IMG/VR virus record: IMGVR_UViG_3300035698_019747
Location: 88,403-152,402 of that record
Direction: 5' to 3' (one strand)
Length of the DNA: 64,000 nucleotides
From: a virus
Shown here piece by piece: positions 17,543 to 24,816 of the stretch. How positions within the stretch are numbered: the first letter of the stretch is position 1; each line of letters begins with the position of its first letter. The translations under genes were made by a program, and so were the position numbers. The notes beneath the pieces were generated by a model. It was not told the DNA's origin, searched no databases, and worked only from the letters and a program-made list of their open reading frames with translations.

Positions 17543-17653
17543 ATGGATGTGAATGGTACTGTTATCGTGTCTACTGGTTGTTCTATAATGGAGTCAAGTT
17601 ACAAAAACTTAGAAATTATGAATACATATAGTAAAAACCAAAAAGCAATGTGA
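17543..17653 (+). CDS. possible 36-residue protein
   Basis: MDVNGTVIVSTGCSIMESSY to SKNQKAM. The frame extends upstream to a GTG at 17516 directly after the previous stop, so a coupled gene is possible. No family recognised; weak support. Confidence 0.25.
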   Translation: MDVNGTVIVSTGCSIMESSYKNLEIMNTYSKNQKAM

Positions 17654-17688
17654 TAAATAAACTTTTTTTTTTATTTTAATATAACAAT

Positions 17689-17958
17689 ATGGAAAACGAT
17701 TATTATATTAAACAAAAACATCTAGATAAACTAAAACATTGCTTAAAACTTATAAGTTATAGTGGTGATAGTTTAAAAGAATTATGTGCGGAGGAAAGGT
17801 CAGATATTGTTTATGGATTTGAAATAGGTAATGTAACATCTATGTTGAATAATTGTAAAATTATGATTATGAGTTTAGAAGAAGATATATCATTATATTT
17901 GAAGCATGTAGATAATGATAGTAATAAAACTAAGTACAATACTTCTGGTGATGATTAA
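17689..17958 (+). CDS. hypothetical protein
   Basis: 89 residues, helical, with several cysteines spread through it (KHCLKL, ELCAEERSD, NNCKIM). No family recognised. Preceded by an AT-rich leader with a run of T. Confidence 0.55.
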   Translation: MENDYYIKQKHLDKLKHCLKLISYSGDSLKELCAEERSDIVYGFEIGNVTSMLNNCKIMIMSLEEDISLYLKHVDNDSNKTKYNTSGDD

Positions 17959-17976
17959 TATATGAAAAAATTTTTA

Positions 17977-17984
17977 TATATTTG
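17977..17984 (+). promoter_or_regulatory. Bacteroidota-type -7 box TATATTTG
   Basis: TATATTTG, 23 bases before the ATG at 18008. Confidence 0.5.
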
Positions 17985-18007
17985 TAGTCTAACTTAATAA
18001 AACAAAA

Positions 18008-18205
18008 ATGAGTAATTTTTTAGATATAGATAACCTTCCAGATGACTTCAGTGGTGTTGTAATAGTTGATTATTCACCAGTAAGTGAAAGGATGTGGGAT
18101 AAAGGAGAACAAGCACTTGTCAGAGATGGTCAAATAAGACTAAGTGGGTGTTGGTTTAATTTTGATAATAGATATAAAGTTATTTCCAATAATTGGGTAC
18201 AGTGA
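18008..18205 (+). CDS. small hypothetical protein
   Basis: 65 residues, beginning MSNFLDIDNLPDDFSGVVIV. Aromatic and beta-rich, compact single-domain composition. No family recognised. Confidence 0.55.
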   Translation: MSNFLDIDNLPDDFSGVVIVDYSPVSERMWDKGEQALVRDGQIRLSGCWFNFDNRYKVISNNWVQ

Positions 18206-18228
18206 ACTAGATGTTATAGTAATTTATT

Positions 18229-18597
18229 ATGGATAAGGAAAGTATATTTGAATTACAAAAAATAGATTGTAATTGCAATGATTGTATATTTATGATACGT
18301 GATTTAGAAAAGTATAAAGCTTCTGTCAAATTTCATCACGCTATACAATTGGAATATTTTAACAGTGTTAAATCAAAGTTGATTAAAAGAGCTAACTGGT
18401 GGCGAGTTAAGAAGAATGATTTAGAAAATTTTAATGATATTATGACTGAGGCAGACTCAATGGTTTTTCAATTTGATAAAAATGTAGTGTCTATTAATTA
18501 TGGTGACTGTAGTAAGTTAAATAAGAAAGTTTCTTTTATACCTAATACAATACAATTAGAAACACAAGATTGCTTTAAGCATAGAAGAGAATTATAA
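18229..18597 (+). CDS. conserved phage protein with cysteine pairs
   Basis: 122 residues. It starts with KIDCNCNDCIFMIRDLEKYK and ends with DCSKLNKKVSFIPNTIQLET followed by QDCFKHRR. The N-terminal CxCxxC and C-terminal cysteines suggest a structural zinc site joining the two ends. I recall this pattern (IDCNCNDC ... FIPNTCQLETQ-C-F-x-H) from other Bacteroidota phages, where it has no known function. A tRNA-like gene begins five bases after the stop. Confidence 0.65.
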   Translation: MDKESIFELQKIDCNCNDCIFMIRDLEKYKASVKFHHAIQLEYFNSVKSKLIKRANWWRVKKNDLENFNDIMTEADSMVFQFDKNVVSINYGDCSKLNKKVSFIPNTIQLETQDCFKHRREL

Positions 18598-18601
18598 ATA
18601 C

Positions 18602-18679
18602 GGTGGGAGATTAGGCTATGTGGTAAGTAGCACAAGCCTTCTAAAAGCTTGGACAGGGGTTCGACTCCCCCTCTCACCA
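18602..18679 (+). tRNA. atypical tRNA, Arg (TCT) or amber-reading (CTA)
   Basis: Acceptor GGTGGGA(G)/(C)TCTCACC and the T loop in GGGGTTCGACTCCCC are clear, but two parts are abnormal. The gap between acceptor and D stem (GCTA/TAGC) is five to six bases instead of two. The anticodon stem CAAGC/GCTTG encloses nine bases, CTTCTAAAA. With a C-A pair closing a seven-base loop the anticodon is CTA (reads UAG); compared with an ordinary CTTCTAA loop it is TCT (Arg) with two extra A. The Thg1-like gene follows. It could be a damaged tRNA. Confidence 0.6.
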
Positions 18680-18726
18680 CTTATTTTTATATTTATATAA
18701 ACAAAAATACTTAAAATGATATAATG

Positions 18727-18766
18727 TTAAGTACCCGACTTTGGCGGTCTGGATAAGGGGACTTAA
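18727..18766 (+). other. structured RNA element between tRNA and Thg1-like gene
   Basis: TTAAGT pairs with ACTTAA at the outer ends, then CCC with GGG, and an inner GAC/GTC hairpin. It is less AT-rich than its surroundings and is not a protein gene. It could be a 3' processing signal of the tRNA transcript or a leader structure for the Thg1-like gene. Confidence 0.35.
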
Positions 18767-18815
18767 ATTTTACCTTTTGAACTATCAGGATTAACAATTA
18801 AAATTAAAAATTATT

Positions 18816-19520
18816 ATGAAAGATGATTTAGGTAAAAGAATGAAAGAAAACTATGAAATAAGAACTCGTAGTTTTCTACCAAGAAGAACAAATGTCATTA
18901 TCCGTTTAGATGGTAAGGCATTTCACACTTATACAAAAGGATTGGATAAACCCTTTGACTATAAGTTAATGGATGATATGATGGAAACAACTAAATTTTT
19001 ATGTGAAAACATACAAGGTTGTAAAATTGGATACACCCAAAGCGATGAAATATCTTTACTCTTAACAGATTATGATAACATCAAAACTTCATCTTGGTAT
19101 GATGGTCAAGTTCAGAAAATCACAAGCGTGTCAGCTAGTTTAGCTACCGCTAAATTTAACCAACTTAGACCAGAGAAATTAGCATTTTTCGATAGCAGAG
19201 TTTTCGTAATTCCTGATAAAGAAGAAGTCGTGAATTATTTTATTTGGAGACAACAAGATGCAACAAGAAATTCACTTTCTATGGCATCTCAGAGTGTTTA
19301 TTCCGATAAACAGTTGTTCAAAAAGAATTCTTCTGATAAACAAGAAATGCTAATGGAAAAGGGTATTAACTGGAATGATTATCCAGTGAGTGCTAAAAGA
19401 GGTAGTAGCGTGATTAGAAAAACTTTTGATTACGAAGAAACCACAAGGAGTAAATGGGACTATACTGACATTCCTATCATAACCAAAGATAGGGATTTTA
19501 TACTCGATTTACTGCCTTAA
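18816..19520 (+). CDS. Thg1-like 3'-5' RNA polymerase (TLP)
   Basis: 234 residues. RLDGKAFHTYTKGLDKPFD (30-48) and GYTQSDEISLLL (72-83) are the two metal-binding motifs of the Thg1 family, with Asp32 and Asp77 as ligands. Eukaryotic Thg1 adds G to the 5' end of tRNA-His; bacterial and phage Thg1-like proteins add templated nucleotides to 5'-shortened tRNAs, growing RNA in the 3'-5' direction. Here it sits just after an odd tRNA and near other RNA-repair genes, so 5' repair of tRNA is the likely role. Full length, ends before a strong terminator. Confidence 0.93.
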   Translation: MKDDLGKRMKENYEIRTRSFLPRRTNVIIRLDGKAFHTYTKGLDKPFDYKLMDDMMETTKFLCENIQGCKIGYTQSDEISLLLTDYDNIKTSSWYDGQVQKITSVSASLATAKFNQLRPEKLAFFDSRVFVIPDKEEVVNYFIWRQQDATRNSLSMASQSVYSDKQLFKKNSSDKQEMLMEKGINWNDYPVSAKRGSSVIRKTFDYEETTRSKWDYTDIPIITKDRDFILDLLP

Positions 19521-19523
19521 TTA

Positions 19524-19556
19524 AAAAGAGGACTAAATATATTTTAGTCCTCTTTT
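19524..19556. terminator. bidirectional terminator
   Basis: AAAAGAGGACTAAA (19524-19537) and TTTAGTCCTCTTTT (19543-19556) form a perfect 14-bp stem with A and T runs on both sides, between convergent genes. Confidence 0.9.
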
Positions 19557-19559
19557 GTT

Positions 19560-19925
19560 TTACTTCTTTTCTTTTTTATCAAATTCTCTTTCTATATAAA
19601 GATAAAGATATTTCAAATAACGTTTTTTTGTTTTATCATTTATATTTTTTTCAATATGCAACCATAAAGGATGTTCTTTTATACCTTTTATCGCCTCTTT
19701 TATATTTTTTGGTTTTCCACTCATTGCTATATCAGACAAACTCTGTGCAAATGCCATTATTTCATCTTTATTTGAGAAATATGCTTTCATATCATTTACA
19801 TCACCTAAGAACTCACCGTGTGTTTTAACTGTCTTATTCTTCATTTGTCCATGATGTACAAACTCATGTTTTAAAATATGCAGAAACAGAATTATATCAG
19901 AGATTATAATTTTGCTTCTTACCAA
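19560..19925 (-). CDS. HExxH metalloprotease-like, C-terminal part of a split gene
   Basis: The frame up to TTG 19925 encodes ILKHEFVHHGQM, an HExxH zinc-peptidase-like motif in a helix, followed by AYFSNKDEIMAFAQSLSDIA, a combination I recall from injected phage proteins. There is no good start: the frame overlaps the end of the upstream capsid-targeted frame (19897-20205) and the two join into one protein by a one-base shift near 19915. The HExxH helix lacks its expected preceding strand unless joined. So it is one gene, frameshifted or read by programmed frameshifting. Confidence 0.5.
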   Translation of the reverse strand: MVRSKIIISDIILFLHILKHEFVHHGQMKNKTVKTHGEFLGDVNDMKAYFSNKDEIMAFAQSLSDIAMSGKPKNIKEAIKGIKEHPLWLHIEKNINDKTKKRYLKYLYLYIEREFDKKEKK

Positions 19926-20205
19926 TAACCATTCTTATGTTATTCGTCTTAGGGTTAGTTAATCCAAATATAGGATTTATTAGGATAGAATTTGCTTCCT
20001 TTCGTTTTTTATCACTATCTAAATCTGATAAAAATTCCTTTTGGTCAACTATTTCTACATTATATTTATCACATACTTCCTTTAATTCTAAAAAGCTTAT
20101 ATTTGGAACACCTTTTATTTTGGAGTGAAGCTCATTAGATAATGCTTTATAATCTCCTGTTTCCCATTCAACGATAGATTCGGTATATTTAACTAAATAT
20201 TTCAT
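19897..20205 (-). CDS. capsid-targeted protein, N-terminal part of a split HExxH gene
   Basis: 102 residues starting MKYLVKYTESIVEW, a capsid-targeting leader with a predicted cut after SIVE. It ends NPIFGLTNPKTNNIRMVIG then KKQNYNL, with TNNIRMVIG as a plausible strand that would pack beside the HExxH helix encoded in the next frame. A TTTAATATATA motif lies about 20 nt upstream. See the downstream part for the split. Confidence 0.55.
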   Translation of the reverse strand: MKYLVKYTESIVEWETGDYKALSNELHSKIKGVPNISFLELKEVCDKYNVEIVDQKEFLSDLDSDKKRKEANSILINPIFGLTNPKTNNIRMVIGKKQNYNL

Positions 20206-20250
20206 ATATAACTTACATTTTTAATATATATTAAAAAAAACTCAACAATT

Positions 20251-20433
20251 ATGATACCAATAACAATACCATATGAATTATTAATTATAGTAATATTAAC
20301 AATGATGATTCTAGCAGCAGGAGTTGAGGATGTTGCGTGGAAGGCATTCTTTTTTTTTCTTTTCATATTATCATTTGTGTTCTTAATCACAAAAATATCT
20401 GGATTGAACTTAATTATATGGGGAGCATTTTAG
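20251..20433 (+). CDS. small membrane protein
   Basis: 60 residues, mostly hydrophobic: about residues 5-24 and 31-58 form two probable TM helices. A palindromic TTTAATATATATTAAA lies about 20 nt before the ATG and an equal distance from the divergent gene at 20205, so it may drive both. Ends in TAG. The 160 bases that follow hold no gene. Confidence 0.5.
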   Translation: MIPITIPYELLIIVILTMMILAAGVEDVAWKAFFFFLFILSFVFLITKISGLNLIIWGAF

Positions 20434-20595
20434 AAATTTTATGTTGATATATACAAGTATCAAAAATTAGACAACTTCGCCTACTGACTCTACATCAAAG
20501 TGTGGGTCTACACACCTATTTAAATTAGTATTTAACAAGGTTTGTCTTAAACTCACACCCCCCCACTATTTAAATATTCTAATGTTTTATTATTG

Positions 20596-21318
20596 TTATT
20601 TTGTGATATTTTTCTTTAAATCTAATAAGAACCTATATAATTTAATAATACGAGCATAAGGTGTGGAATTTCTAAAAGCATTTAAATCTTTCATTATGAA
20701 TATATTACTCTTATCAAATAATTTTTTCCAATCATTATAAACCCCCATATATTCTGTATTTTTTTTAGCAAAATTCTCAAAATTTGGATACGATATATTA
20801 CCACCTTTAAATATTTCAGAAGGGGTTATTTTACTCATATTTAGAGAACCATCACTGTCTATAATATTTTTAGCATCTCTAAATGCCCTTTCTAATTCTT
20901 CAATATCATTTAAATGTAGTACAGCTTGTTCTGCGAAAACTGATAAAGGTTGCACTAATACCTTATTATCTAATGCGGGTATTATCAATTCTTCAAAGTA
21001 TGATAAGGCTTTATCTGCATTTTCTCTCTTTTTTATATCAATTAAATCTCGTCTTGTTACTTGAATGAGTTTATCTAAGTTTTTTATGAATTCTTCTGTT
21101 TCATTATTCTTAATCCAAGCACTAAACCCCTCTCCATCTAAATTAAAGTCAGTGTCTAGGTATTCATCTTGCTTTGAATTCCAATCAAAATTAAATAGGA
21201 AAAAATGACCATATTCGTCTTTTAATGTGGATTTAACATCTTCTGGAAATGAATTTATGTCTATATTATTCACATTTCCCTCATTTATATGTTCTTGTTT
21301 TGATAATAAATATTTCAT
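20596..21318 (-). CDS. capsid-targeted protein of unknown function
   Basis: 240 residues beginning MKYLLSKQEHINEG, a capsid-targeting leader with a predicted cut after HINE. The rest is helical and acidic with no recognised motif. Its ATG touches the stop of the Nudix gene upstream on the same strand, so the two form an operon. Confidence 0.65.
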   Translation of the reverse strand: MKYLLSKQEHINEGNVNNIDINSFPEDVKSTLKDEYGHFFLFNFDWNSKQDEYLDTDFNLDGEGFSAWIKNNETEEFIKNLDKLIQVTRRDLIDIKKRENADKALSYFEELIIPALDNKVLVQPLSVFAEQAVLHLNDIEELERAFRDAKNIIDSDGSLNMSKITPSEIFKGGNISYPNFENFAKKNTEYMGVYNDWKKLFDKSNIFIMKDLNAFRNSTPYARIIKLYRFLLDLKKNITK

Positions 21319-21825
21319 TTATTTTAATAGTTTTTTTATAATACTTTCCGAGTTATTTAAAAGGTATTCTAACCCAAAGTGTTTAGGCTCTATTTCTAAT
21401 AACTCATCATATGTTACCCATTTATAACTCTCTGTTTCCCAATTTAATACTGGTTCAAAATCATCCACTAGTGCTACAAAGTTATGATAAGCAAAAACCA
21501 CTTTTTCATTTTTCTTAACTTCAAATATAGCGGCAGGTATAATTTTATGGATTTCTCCTTTATATCCAGACTCTTCTACTAATTCATTTATAGCACCTTG
21601 TATAGGACTATTGGTTTCTTGGTCATCAAGCTTACCACCCCATATACCAAATGTATTTGGTTCATTTACATACTTACTTCTAAGAGCAATTAATATCTTT
21701 CCTGATGTTGATATGGGCAAAATTCCCGCGCCAATATTCCCCCAGAAATTATCTCCTTCATTATTATCAAATACTTCGTAATTTTCAAATTTTTTTATAT
21801 ATTTCATATTTAACCTTTTTTTCAC
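21319..21825 (-). CDS. Nudix hydrolase with capsid-targeting-like start
   Basis: 168 residues (or 162 from the internal Met at 21807, MKYIKKFENYEVFDNNE, which resembles the capsid-targeting leaders). The Nudix box GGKLDDQETNSPIQGAINEL continues VEESGY: the REUxEE core reads NELVEE, so the Arg is replaced by Asn while the metal-binding glutamates remain. Nudix enzymes split nucleoside diphosphates linked to another group, such as ADP-ribose, NADH or capped RNA. WGGKLDD and a C-terminal WVTYDEL fit the family. Substrate unknown. Confidence 0.8.
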   Translation of the reverse strand: MKKRLNMKYIKKFENYEVFDNNEGDNFWGNIGAGILPISTSGKILIALRSKYVNEPNTFGIWGGKLDDQETNSPIQGAINELVEESGYKGEIHKIIPAAIFEVKKNEKVVFAYHNFVALVDDFEPVLNWETESYKWVTYDELLEIEPKHFGLEYLLNNSESIIKKLLK

Positions 21826-21835
21826 TTTTTTTAAT

Positions 21836-21843
21836 TATATTTG
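21836..21843 (+). promoter_or_regulatory. Bacteroidota-type -7 box TATATTTG
   Basis: TATATTTG ends only three bases before the ATG at 21847, so the transcript of that gene would be leaderless or nearly so. Confidence 0.45.
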
Positions 21844-21846
21844 TTT

Positions 21847-22038
21847 ATGAAAAATTTCATAATAAAATATATTTACAAAAATAATAAAGCCTTTTTCACT
21901 TTAATCGGATTGTTAATCGGATCAGTAATTGGTTACTTTATGGGACAATTACATTTAGAGCATACTTACATTATCTCAATACCATCATCAATTATTGTAT
22001 TAGCATATTTAGATATAAACGGTGGGTTAGATTTATAA
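21847..22038 (+). CDS. small membrane protein
   Basis: 63 residues from ATG 21847: a basic start (MKNFIIKYIYKNNK), then two hydrophobic segments, FFTLIGLLIGSVIGYFMG with glycine-zipper spacing, and YIISIPSSIIVLAYL. Function unknown. It lies alone on the plus strand between minus-strand blocks. Confidence 0.6.
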   Translation: MKNFIIKYIYKNNKAFFTLIGLLIGSVIGYFMGQLHLEHTYIISIPSSIIVLAYLDINGGLDL

Positions 22039-22049
22039 ATAAATTAAAA

Positions 22050-22538
22050 TTATACTTCTGCGCCAATAGACTTAGCAACAATTGATATCGCCATAAGAAC
22101 AGCAAATGCTATAAACCATGGCTGTGCATTATATGCTGATTGCTCTATTATTGTAATTGTAGCAGAAACAATAGCCGTTATAATACCAGAACCCAGTGCT
22201 ATATTACCTAATATATTAGAAATTTTTCTAGCTATTTTTTCTACTTTATTATCTTTATCCATAGATTCTTTTAATGATATATCAAATTCACTTTTCTTAA
22301 AATCACTCATATTTATTGATGCTAAGCTATCAATAACACCATTATCGTTATTAACACCCTTTAATATACTCATAACTTCAGTCTTCACTTTATTGATAAT
22401 ATCTACTAACATATTAGCATGCTCTCCTATAAATGGTATTCTTTTAATAACATTCATTATATTACCTTCTAGTAAAATTTCATAATTATTTTTTTTAAGT
22501 TCTCTTTCAAATATTTTATATGTTTTTAAATTATTCAT
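22050..22538 (-). CDS. capsid-targeted protein with C-terminal TM segments
   Basis: 162 residues beginning MNNLKTYKIFERELKK, a capsid-targeting leader with a predicted cut after KIFE. The C-terminal third has two hydrophobic segments (IALGSGIITAIVSATITIIE and PWFIAFAVLMAISIVAKSIG). A packaged protein with membrane helices would suit a role at the host membrane during DNA entry; that is inference. Confidence 0.6.
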   Translation of the reverse strand: MNNLKTYKIFERELKKNNYEILLEGNIMNVIKRIPFIGEHANMLVDIINKVKTEVMSILKGVNNDNGVIDSLASINMSDFKKSEFDISLKESMDKDNKVEKIARKISNILGNIALGSGIITAIVSATITIIEQSAYNAQPWFIAFAVLMAISIVAKSIGAEV

Positions 22539-22550
22539 ATTAAGTTTTTT

Positions 22551-23300
22551 TTATCCAATTAGCTTTTGGTCATCAATCTGCTGTATAGCTTCATAGTGAT
22601 ATTTAGCAATCTTTTTTCTTCCCTCTTCACTCATTAATATTTCCTTACATTCCCTAGGATTAGTCATAAAGAAATTCTCTGTTAGAATAGCTGGCATAAC
22701 AGTTTTAGTTAATACCCAAAACTTTGCTTCCTTATCCACATCACCATCTCTTGCATCAGTTCTTAATTTACCTAGTGGAAATTCTTCTCTCCATGTTTTG
22801 GCGAATGTATCAGCTACCTTATCACTTAATGTTTGCCCTGGACTAGTATAAACACTCCAACCTCTAGCATTTTGTCTATTAAATGCATCACTGTGTATAG
22901 AAACATAAATCATTATTCTCTTTTTCTTTCCCTTTTTTTGTTCATTTACATTTAACATATTAGCCAAATCAGTTCTTATTTTAAGAGGTGTATCTAACTG
23001 ATTATCTATAAGATTCACATAAGATATGTTTCTCTCTTCTAATTCCTTTGTGATTCTTAAAACAAAATCTCTATTAGACTCACCTTCAAAAAGCTGAGTG
23101 CCATCAGGCCATATTGGGGAACGTTTCCCTTCGGTTTGGTAGATACCATCAATGACACCACCATGACCACTATCTAAAACCCATATATAATTTGAAGAAC
23201 CCTCAAAAACAGTGTATTGATTCCCCCTATATTCTTTTGAATATTTAGTTTGGTTTGATCTTATTATTTTTGGTATTCTTGGTATTTTCCACGTTTTCAT
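22551..23300 (-). CDS. N-acetylmuramoyl-L-alanine amidase (endolysin)
   Basis: 249 residues, Amidase_3 family. LDSGHGG (42-48, zinc ligand His46), SIHSDAF (134-140, His136) and ILTENFFMTN (205-214, catalytic Glu208) appear in order; the second ligand is probably a Glu in the FEGESN segment (71-76). It cuts the bond between muramic acid and the stem peptide. No signal peptide or cell-wall-binding domain, so it would need a holin or the transglycosylase partner to reach the wall; I do not see an obvious holin beside it. Confidence 0.93.
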   Translation of the reverse strand: MKTWKIPRIPKIIRSNQTKYSKEYRGNQYTVFEGSSNYIWVLDSGHGGVIDGIYQTEGKRSPIWPDGTQLFEGESNRDFVLRITKELEERNISYVNLIDNQLDTPLKIRTDLANMLNVNEQKKGKKKRIMIYVSIHSDAFNRQNARGWSVYTSPGQTLSDKVADTFAKTWREEFPLGKLRTDARDGDVDKEAKFWVLTKTVMPAILTENFFMTNPRECKEILMSEEGRKKIAKYHYEAIQQIDDQKLIG

Positions 23301-23333
23301 ATCATATCATATTATTTTTATATTAAGTTATAC

Positions 23334-23714
23334 TTACTCCGAATCCGAAGTCATTTTTTTAAATAAGTCTTGAATTGCTATTTTAGTACTCATTACTATA
23401 TAATCATATAAACTATTCGTTGAACCTATTTCCTCTGGGGAAGAAGTGAAATGAACAATATCACTCAAAACACTATCTATATCATTCATATTCTTTAAAT
23501 AGAAATCATACACATCACTGTCGTTTACTAGTCCTATTATAGTAGTTTCACTATCACCTATATAACTTTTCATTGTTTTTAATTGTAAGCTACTATCACC
23601 ACTATTGGTACTCTTTTTTAAGATATCAATCAATTCATTCTGAACTTCTTCAAAGTCATCTGAAATTTTAACCTTAGTTGCTAAATCCTCTCTTATTATT
23701 GTGAACTTCTTCAT
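23334..23714 (-). CDS. hypothetical protein
   Basis: 126 residues, acidic, begins MKKFTIIREDLATKVKI. No family recognised. Its start overlaps the stop of the upstream 82-residue gene by four bases. Confidence 0.6.
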   Translation of the reverse strand: MKKFTIIREDLATKVKISDDFEEVQNELIDILKKSTNSGDSSLQLKTMKSYIGDSETTIIGLVNDSDVYDFYLKNMNDIDSVLSDIVHFTSSPEEIGSTNSLYDYIVMSTKIAIQDLFKKMTSDSE

Positions 23715-23959
23715 GTGTATCTTATATTATAGTTATTTAATTTATATTTTTCTAACTTTGATATGATATAATCTATATCAGTATCAGACCAAGTTATATT
23801 GCCCCCTAATGGGTATCGTTCATTATCTAGAATTTTGATAAACCTATTAGCCACCTTCACTCTCTTTTCATTTAATTTATCCTTAAAAGATTTGTCTATT
23901 CCATCGATAGTTTCTTGGTTTATATTTAGTTCAAAAAATTTTTTTAATTTCTTGGGCAT
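23711..23959 (-). CDS. small hypothetical protein
   Basis: 82 residues, basic, begins MPKKLKKFFELNINQETIDG. A TTTAATATATA motif (read on this strand) is about 18 nt upstream, so this is probably the first gene of the block that runs through the amidase. Confidence 0.55.
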   Translation of the reverse strand: MPKKLKKFFELNINQETIDGIDKSFKDKLNEKRVKVANRFIKILDNERYPLGGNITWSDTDIDYIISKLEKYKLNNYNIRYT

Positions 23960-23996
23960 ATTTCTTTTCTTTCTTTTATATATTAAAAAAAAATTG

Positions 23997-24004
23997 TATA
24001 TTTG
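23997..24004 (+). promoter_or_regulatory. promoter of the RNase P RNA, TATATTTG
   Basis: TATATTTG ends seven bases before 24012, the first base of helix P1 of the RNase P RNA. The spacing is what a Bacteroidota promoter needs to start transcription at the RNA 5' end. Confidence 0.65.
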
Positions 24005-24011
24005 TATAAAA

Positions 24012-24209
24012 TAGCCAGAGGTTGTATCGCTCCACGGAGAGGAAATTCAGGACAACATTGCTCACGGAAGGAGGGTTAGACAAAAGCCCGTTTGCACTTC
24101 CCAGGTTGCAACACGAACAGACTTAGTAGGTGAGCAATACTTTTATAGTCGGGTTAGTGGCAAATAGGTAAATGATACATTAAAACAGGATTCTGATTAC
24201 GCTCAGCTA
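24012..24209 (+). ncRNA. rnpB: compact RNase P RNA
   Basis: About 198 nt. Conserved core I is GAGGAAATTCAGGAC (24039-24053) and core V is ACAGGATTCTGATTAC (24185-24200); compare GAGGAAAGTCCGGGC and ACAGAACCCGGCTTAT of E. coli. Helix P4 forms by pairing 24045-24052 with 24191-24197, leaving T47 bulged as in all RNase P RNAs, with base changes on both strands. P1 is TAGC/GCTA plus GAG/CTC, P2 is TGTATC/GATACA (24023/24174), and ATTGCTCAC/GTGAGCAAT (24057/24130) forms the next helix. GGCAAATAGG runs directly into the P2 strand, so the P15-P18 region appears absent. It cuts 5' leaders from tRNA precursors with a protein partner. Followed by TTTTTTATTTTT. Confidence 0.85.
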
Positions 24210-24252
24210 TTTTTTATTTTTAAACAAAAAAATTAAATACTAATATATACAT

Positions 24253-24801
24253 ATGAACAATAAAACAATCGCCATTTTTGATTTTGATCAAACACTTTAC
24301 ATGTGTCCACTCCCAACACCTGAGAATCGAGAGAAGCTATCTAAAGCTATAGATTATACAAGAAGTGGGTGGTGGGGCAGAGGTGAAAGCCTTAACTTAG
24401 ATGTATTTGATATACTTCCCAACCCACACATTAAGAGTCAGTATGATATACATTCTGAAATTGGTAATAAACGATTTATGCTAACTGGTAGAATCTTTCG
24501 ACTTAAAGAAGCTGTTAGAAATGTGTTTAGAAAAGATGGTTTTAGTTTCGATGGGGAATATTATGCAGATGGTAGAAGAACTATAGATTATAAATTAGCT
24601 ATTATTGATGAATTAGTTGAAACACACAATCCATCAACTATATATTTCTATGATGATAGAGAAGAACATATTCAAGAATTTCGTACTAAAGGGGACGAGT
24701 TAAAGGATACTAAAGGAATTGACTTTTACCAGTACCAAGTTTTTATTGATGGTTCTGGTATTATTGAAGTTCCATATGGACAGAAAGGGGTGGTCGAATA
24801 G
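24253..24801 (+). CDS. HAD phosphatase of the RNA-repair (HAD_SAK) type
   Basis: 182 residues. IFDFDQTLY (8-16, nucleophile Asp10), FMLTGR (75-80) and IYFYDDREEHIQEF (130-143) are HAD motifs I, II and IV. The spacing, with GWWG at 39-42 and PNPHI, fits the HAD_SAK_1 group, described as Swiss-army-knife RNA repair-like. It starts 44 bases after the RNase P RNA and is probably co-expressed. A 3'-phosphatase role in RNA-end healing is the likely reading but is not proven by sequence. Confidence 0.7.
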   Translation: MNNKTIAIFDFDQTLYMCPLPTPENREKLSKAIDYTRSGWWGRGESLNLDVFDILPNPHIKSQYDIHSEIGNKRFMLTGRIFRLKEAVRNVFRKDGFSFDGEYYADGRRTIDYKLAIIDELVETHNPSTIYFYDDREEHIQEFRTKGDELKDTKGIDFYQYQVFIDGSGIIEVPYGQKGVVE

Positions 24802-24816
24802 ACCCCCTTATTTTTC
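24785..24816 (+). terminator. terminator overlapping the HAD gene end
   Basis: GGGG-T-GGTC (24787-24795) pairs with GACC-CCC (24801-24807), followed by TTATTTTT. Confidence 0.6.

Noticed and set aside
18602-18679. Genome-wide TAG recoding as in Lak phages
   Set aside because: Genes such as those ending at 6434, 12877, 17209 and 24801 stop cleanly at TAG with a new gene or terminator right after, so TAG works as a stop here.
20202-20390. Minus-strand 62-codon frame opposite the small membrane protein
   Set aside because: It would overlap the start and promoter of the capsid-targeted gene at 20205; the plus-strand frame has a correctly placed promoter motif.
24012-24209. Group I intron or tmRNA instead of RNase P RNA
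   Set aside because: No P7/P3 intron core or flanking exons, no tag-peptide frame or tRNA-Ala-like ends; the core I/V pairing and P4 bulge fit RNase P.
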